Positions 5,466 to 7,393 of a stretch of 7,393 nt of DNA are shown here, one piece after another. The DNA lies in the NCBI GenBank assembly GCA_017382775.1, contig JAFNZQ010000092.1, positions 1 through 7,393 of the forward strand, given 5' to 3'. The position numbers were made by a program, and so were the translations under genes. The number at the start of each line of letters is the position of its first letter. The first letter of the stretch is position 1. Source of the stretch: Spirochaetaceae bacterium (GTDB taxonomy: Bacteria; Spirochaetota; Spirochaetia; Treponematales; Treponemataceae). The notes under the pieces are model-generated. The model was not told the origin of the DNA. It worked only from the letters and a program-made list of their open reading frames with translations, and did no database searches.

Positions 5466-5777
5466 TTATTGCTTGGTTTTTTTGTCTCGGGGATTTTCCT
5501 TTTCTTCCGTTAGGGAAGCCAAAGGGTCCTTTGGTGCTGAACGGGGGCGAGATGATTTCTTTGTCTTAATGAATTGGAAAAAGGCCAGTATGAAAATAAT
5601 TGTCAGCAGCACAAAAATTACTATTTGCAAAAGGATTGAAATTCGTTGAGTGGACAGTCCTGCCACAATTGTGGCTGATAGGGAAGCAAAAAGGATTATC
5701 GGTTGCGACATGAGAATTTTGACAAAAATAAAAATCATTGCCGCTGTCAACCAGAAAAAGGGCAGAAATTCGTTCAT
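5466..5777 (-). CDS. small three-helix membrane protein, NfeD N-terminal-like, 103 aa
   Basis: The protein begins MNEFLPFFWL and has hydrophobic helices at about 6-22, 26-41 and 47-69. A charged tail (71-103) contains KTKKSSRPRS and ends EEKENPRDKKTKQ. Helix number, length and spacing recall the membrane half of short NfeD-family proteins, but the C-terminal OB-fold domain usual in that family is absent, so it is either a truncated relative or an unrelated small membrane protein. ATG 5777 was chosen because aaggagacg precedes it (5789-5781); the frame is open further upstream but without such a site. It reads away from the lipoprotein gene's end and has its own promoter at 5797-5825. The frame after the TAA stays open for about 44 more codons, which may hint at a shortened ancestor. 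Confidence 0.65.
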   Translation of the reverse strand: MNEFLPFFWLTAAMIFIFVKILMSQPIILFASLSATIVAGLSTQRISILLQIVIFVLLTIIFILAFFQFIKTKKSSRPRSAPKDPLASLTEEKENPRDKKTKQ

Positions 5778-5796
5778 TCTCGTCTCCTTTTTGTTT

Positions 5797-5825
5797 ATTT
5801 TACATCTTTTTTCAATGTTTGTAAA
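5797..5825 (-). promoter_or_regulatory. promoter of the small membrane protein gene
   Basis: Read on the minus strand, the -35 box is TTTACA (5825-5820) and the -10 box TAAAAT (5802-5797), with 17 bp between them. Transcription would begin near 5790, leaving a short leader of about 13 nt that contains the ribosome site. The surroundings are very A/T rich, which raises the chance of a false match. Confidence 0.55.
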
Positions 5826-5899
5826 GGAAAATATTGAAAAATTGAGGATTTTTTTCAATAAATCTTTTCGGAACAGGAAGGATTTTCATAAATTTAATG

Positions 5900-5917
5900 T
5901 TACTGTATACTTTTTTA
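5900..5917 (-). repeat. third copy of the repeat core (18 bp, exact)
   Basis: The sequence is the exact reverse complement of 3557-3574 (taaaaaagtatacagtaa). It is followed by taca, resembling the ttttttatacag edge of the 5359-5418 copy. It has the same orientation as the right arm and lies in the gap upstream of the membrane protein. An exact 18-base match inside 7.4 kb is unlikely by chance, though the A-tract lowers its information content. Confidence 0.6.
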
Positions 5918-5967
5918 TACATTAATGTGTGTTTTTGTAGACGGTTTTATAAGTTTTTTTCACAAAA

Positions 5968-6067
5968 GGGACGGGGGCGTTGCGGGGGTGTCCCCCGCAG
6001 AAGGGGTAGCGGACAAGCAACAAAGCGCAGCGACTTGCTTGGGAGCGAGGGGAAAACTTTCCCCTTT
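5968..6067. repeat. G+C-rich three-hairpin element, probably a dispersed intergenic repeat
   Basis: About 100 bp of strongly G+C-rich sequence stands in A/T-rich surroundings. It holds three good hairpins. Stem 1 is TGCGGGGG/CCCCCGCA (5981-5999, loop TGT). Stem 2 is CAAGCAA/TTGCTTG (6014-6041) around an inner gcgcagc. Stem 3 is AGGGGAAA/TTTCCCCT (6048-6065). Open frames cross it on the + strand, but none has a convincing start or protein-like composition. It lies 3' of the lipoprotein gene and may stop its transcript or protect it, although no U-run follows on that strand. From memory it resembles repeats found between genes in host-associated bacteria; I could not verify this. Confidence 0.55.
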
Positions 6068-6113
6068 AAAACACTCCCAAAATATTTTGAAAATTTATTT
6101 TCCGATTTTCATA

Positions 6114-6824
6114 TTAATTTTTCAATGGGATTCGCAGGAAAAATTCTCCTGCGGCATTGGGTGCCACTGTGTCGGGGGCAAAGAAAACGGATAGGCTGTC
6201 TTCGTTTAGAGTGAAGGGCAAGGGGGAAATATTTTCTTCCGTTGCGGAGAGCAACCAGTCTTTGTAGACTGCATCTTCGGGAAGGTTGTCGTAACAGAAT
6301 TTTCCGATTTCTTCCGGTGTCATTCCCGATAGTTGGGTTAGAGTCAGGAAGGAATCGGTTTCGGAGTCGTACACAACGGATCCGCAGGTTCCGTGGATTC
6401 CCCTTGCCCGTCCGATGTAGTAGGTTTCGCTGCTAAACAATATGGACACAATGTTTCCGTGGATGGTTTCCGATGTCCACAGTTGGAAAAAATGTTTTCT
6501 GTCGTCGGTTATGTCTTCTCGGAAGAGTTGGACTCCGGTGTTAAACTCGTTTAATCGAAGGTCTGCAATGGATTTTATTTTTTCGTTCAGTTTGTCCTTT
6601 CCGACGAAAACGGGATATTCCACGGAAATTTCGGAAAATTGGCTTTGGTCGGAAATGAGGGTTTTTGTGTATTCCGACAGAGAAGGTTGGGAGCTTTCCT
6701 GTTTCTGCGGTTCCGTTGGGGTTTCAGCCTTTGGTTCTTCCGCTGTGGGTTGGACAGATTCCTTTTGCGAACAGGCCCCAAGGATTAGGGCGAGTATAAT
6801 TGCCGGGAAAAGTATTGATTTCAT
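6114..6824 (-). CDS. lipoprotein with DUF3298/RsiV-like C-terminal domain, 236 aa
   Basis: A type II signal sequence is clear: MKSILFPAIILALILGAC with the lipobox LGAC (15-18), so Cys18 should be lipidated. Residues 19-50 form a Pro/Glu/Gln/Thr-rich linker that spaces the domain from the membrane. The folded part (about 51-236) looks like a DUF4163/DUF3298-type module. It contains SVEYPVF (67-73), a GIHGTCGSVVYDSETDSFLTL segment (142-162) and a C-terminal FTLNEDSLSVFFAPDTVAPNAAGEFFLRIPL that matches the usual end of DUF3298 domains. Such domains occur in the anti-sigma factor RsiV and in cell-wall-associated proteins; the ligand here is unknown. ATG 6824 follows ggaggc with a 3-nt gap. It lies 36 bp downstream of the repeat-containing hypothetical gene, probably in the same operon. 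Confidence 0.85.
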   Translation of the reverse strand: MKSILFPAIILALILGACSQKESVQPTAEEPKAETPTEPQKQESSQPSLSEYTKTLISDQSQFSEISVEYPVFVGKDKLNEKIKSIADLRLNEFNTGVQLFREDITDDRKHFFQLWTSETIHGNIVSILFSSETYYIGRARGIHGTCGSVVYDSETDSFLTLTQLSGMTPEEIGKFCYDNLPEDAVYKDWLLSATEENISPLPFTLNEDSLSVFFAPDTVAPNAAGEFFLRIPLKN

Positions 6825-6860
6825 TTTGCCTCCAATGGTGGTTAGCCGTTGCCTTCGGGA

Positions 6861-7393
6861 TTATCGTGACGGTGGAATTAGGCTTTCTTTGAGGGCTTCC
6901 AGTCCGAAGAATTTTGCATAGTTGTTAATCAGGTTGTAATCTTCCAAGCGGAAACTAAGGTGTTCAAATTCTATGGTGGTCAAGTCGATTTTGTTTTCGT
7001 AGGGTTCAAAGGTGTCAGATTCATCCATGATGCCGTCTTCCAAAAAGTTTTCGTCCATGAAACTTGCGTCCAAGAAGGTTTCATCGGTGATTGCTGCATC
7101 CATGTAGGTTTCATCGGTGATTGTTGCGTCCGAGGTCATGTCGGCGAGGATAGCAGTGGCGATTGGTTTATTTACAGTGGGAGGTTGATTCATAGAGATC
7201 GGTTCTGCTTCGGAATCTGCACCCGGAATGGTTACGAAAGAGAAAAATGTCACCTTGGTGTTTTCTCCTTCGCAAAAAGCGACAAAGTAAATTTCATTTG
7301 GTTTTAAGTAGTAGTTTTTTAAAGCACGATCTATCAGCCATTTTTGTTGTGCTGTAAAGTTTTTATGTGGCAATAGTCTTATGCCCTTGGGAA
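6861..7393 (-). CDS. hypothetical protein with 10-residue acidic repeats (5' end beyond window)
   Basis: The frame is open to the right edge of the window, where it reads PKGIRLLPHKNF; a TTG at 7373 is possible but has no clear ribosome site, so the true start probably lies outside. Numbering from that TTG, residues 1-50 look folded (QQKWLIDRALKNYYLKPNEIYFVAF). Residues 51-80 are a linker. From 82 to about 118 come nearly four 10-residue units with consensus D-A-x-I-T-D-E-T-F-L. A helical C-terminal part (128-170) ends in LIPPSR. The repeats are strongly acidic and may bind cations or a basic partner, or act as a flexible spacer. No domain family is recognised. It stands 36 bp before the lipoprotein gene. 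Confidence 0.65.
   Translation of the reverse strand, partial: PKGIRLLPHKNFTAQQKWLIDRALKNYYLKPNEIYFVAFCEGENTKVTFFSFVTIPGADSEAEPISMNQPPTVNKPIATAILADMTSDATITDETYMDAAITDETFLDASFMDENFLEDGIMDESDTFEPYENKIDLTTIEFEHLSFRLEDYNLINNYAKFFGLEALKESLIPPSR
7036..7125 (-). repeat. 30-bp tandem repeat inside the hypothetical gene
   Basis: Units at 7066-7095 and 7096-7125 match at 26 of 30 positions, including 18 bases in a row (aggtttcatcggtgattg). A more diverged unit lies at 7036-7065 and a partial one after 7125. The period equals ten codons, so copy-number change would keep the reading frame. This creates the acidic decapeptide repeats of the encoded protein. Confidence 0.8.

Noticed and set aside
5897..6214. 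Open frames on the + strand across the G+C-rich element
   Set aside because: They overlap each other in different frames, have no ribosome site and odd Arg/Gly-rich composition, and cross hairpins; they are by-products of the repeat sequence.
6442..6921. Long + strand open frame opposite the lipoprotein gene
   Set aside because: It is antisense to a gene with a clear signal peptide, lipobox and ribosome site, and shows no domain-like sequence of its own.

Overview
The window is 7.4 kb of A+T-leaning bacterial DNA with dense coding and good Shine-Dalgarno sites. It has consensus sigma-70-type promoters and one lipoprotein with a classical lipobox. The gene set (M19 dipeptidase, AbrB-type switch with an MGT-type glycosyltransferase, ATC-hydrolase-family protein, DUF3298-like lipoprotein) fits a host-associated anaerobe such as a spirochaete (Treponema-like) or a Clostridia-like Firmicute. 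No rRNA, tRNA or other marker settles this, so the lineage is an inference.

Left part (1-3482, all + strand). A short tail of an upstream gene (1-51) is followed after 21 bp by an alpha/beta hydrolase (73-888). A consensus promoter (927-955) and a roughly 95-nt leader precede an M19 zinc dipeptidase (1057-2004). The leader holds a possible 13-codon peptide and mutually exclusive hairpins around the ribosome site. A second consensus promoter (2020-2048), overlapped by an inverted repeat that looks like an operator, drives a two-gene operon: a small AbrB-fold regulator (2092-2304) and a GT-B glycosyltransferase (2307-3482).

Middle part (3483-5465). The 390-bp gap 3483-3872 contains three short tandem-like repeat units (3527-3610), a promoter (3702-3730) flanked by two similar CCG...CGG sites, and a 5'UTR hairpin. 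It leads into a coupled gene pair: a second alpha/beta hydrolase (3873-4829) and an L-2-amino-thiazoline-4-carboxylate (ATC) hydrolase-family protein (4839-5333). Just after this pair (5359-5418) lies a diverged, gap-free inverted copy of the left repeat, so the two genes sit between facing repeats about 1.75 kb apart. No transposase is present in the window. This is the most unusual architecture here.

Right part (5466-7393, all - strand). There is a small three-helix membrane protein resembling an NfeD N-terminal half with its own promoter, then a lipoprotein with a DUF3298-like C-terminus. Upstream of the lipoprotein is a hypothetical protein with 10-residue acidic repeats that runs off the right edge. 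The 336-bp gap 5778-6113 carries the membrane-protein promoter, an 18-bp third copy of the repeat core (5900-5917), and a strikingly G+C-rich three-hairpin element (about 5968-6067).

Taken together, the + strand genes are mostly soluble enzymes suited to small-molecule modification or breakdown: two esterase/lipase-fold hydrolases, a dipeptidase, a glycosyltransferase and a thiazoline-ring hydrolase relative. The - strand genes are envelope proteins. A shared detoxification or sulfur-compound-salvage role for the + strand set is only a hypothesis.
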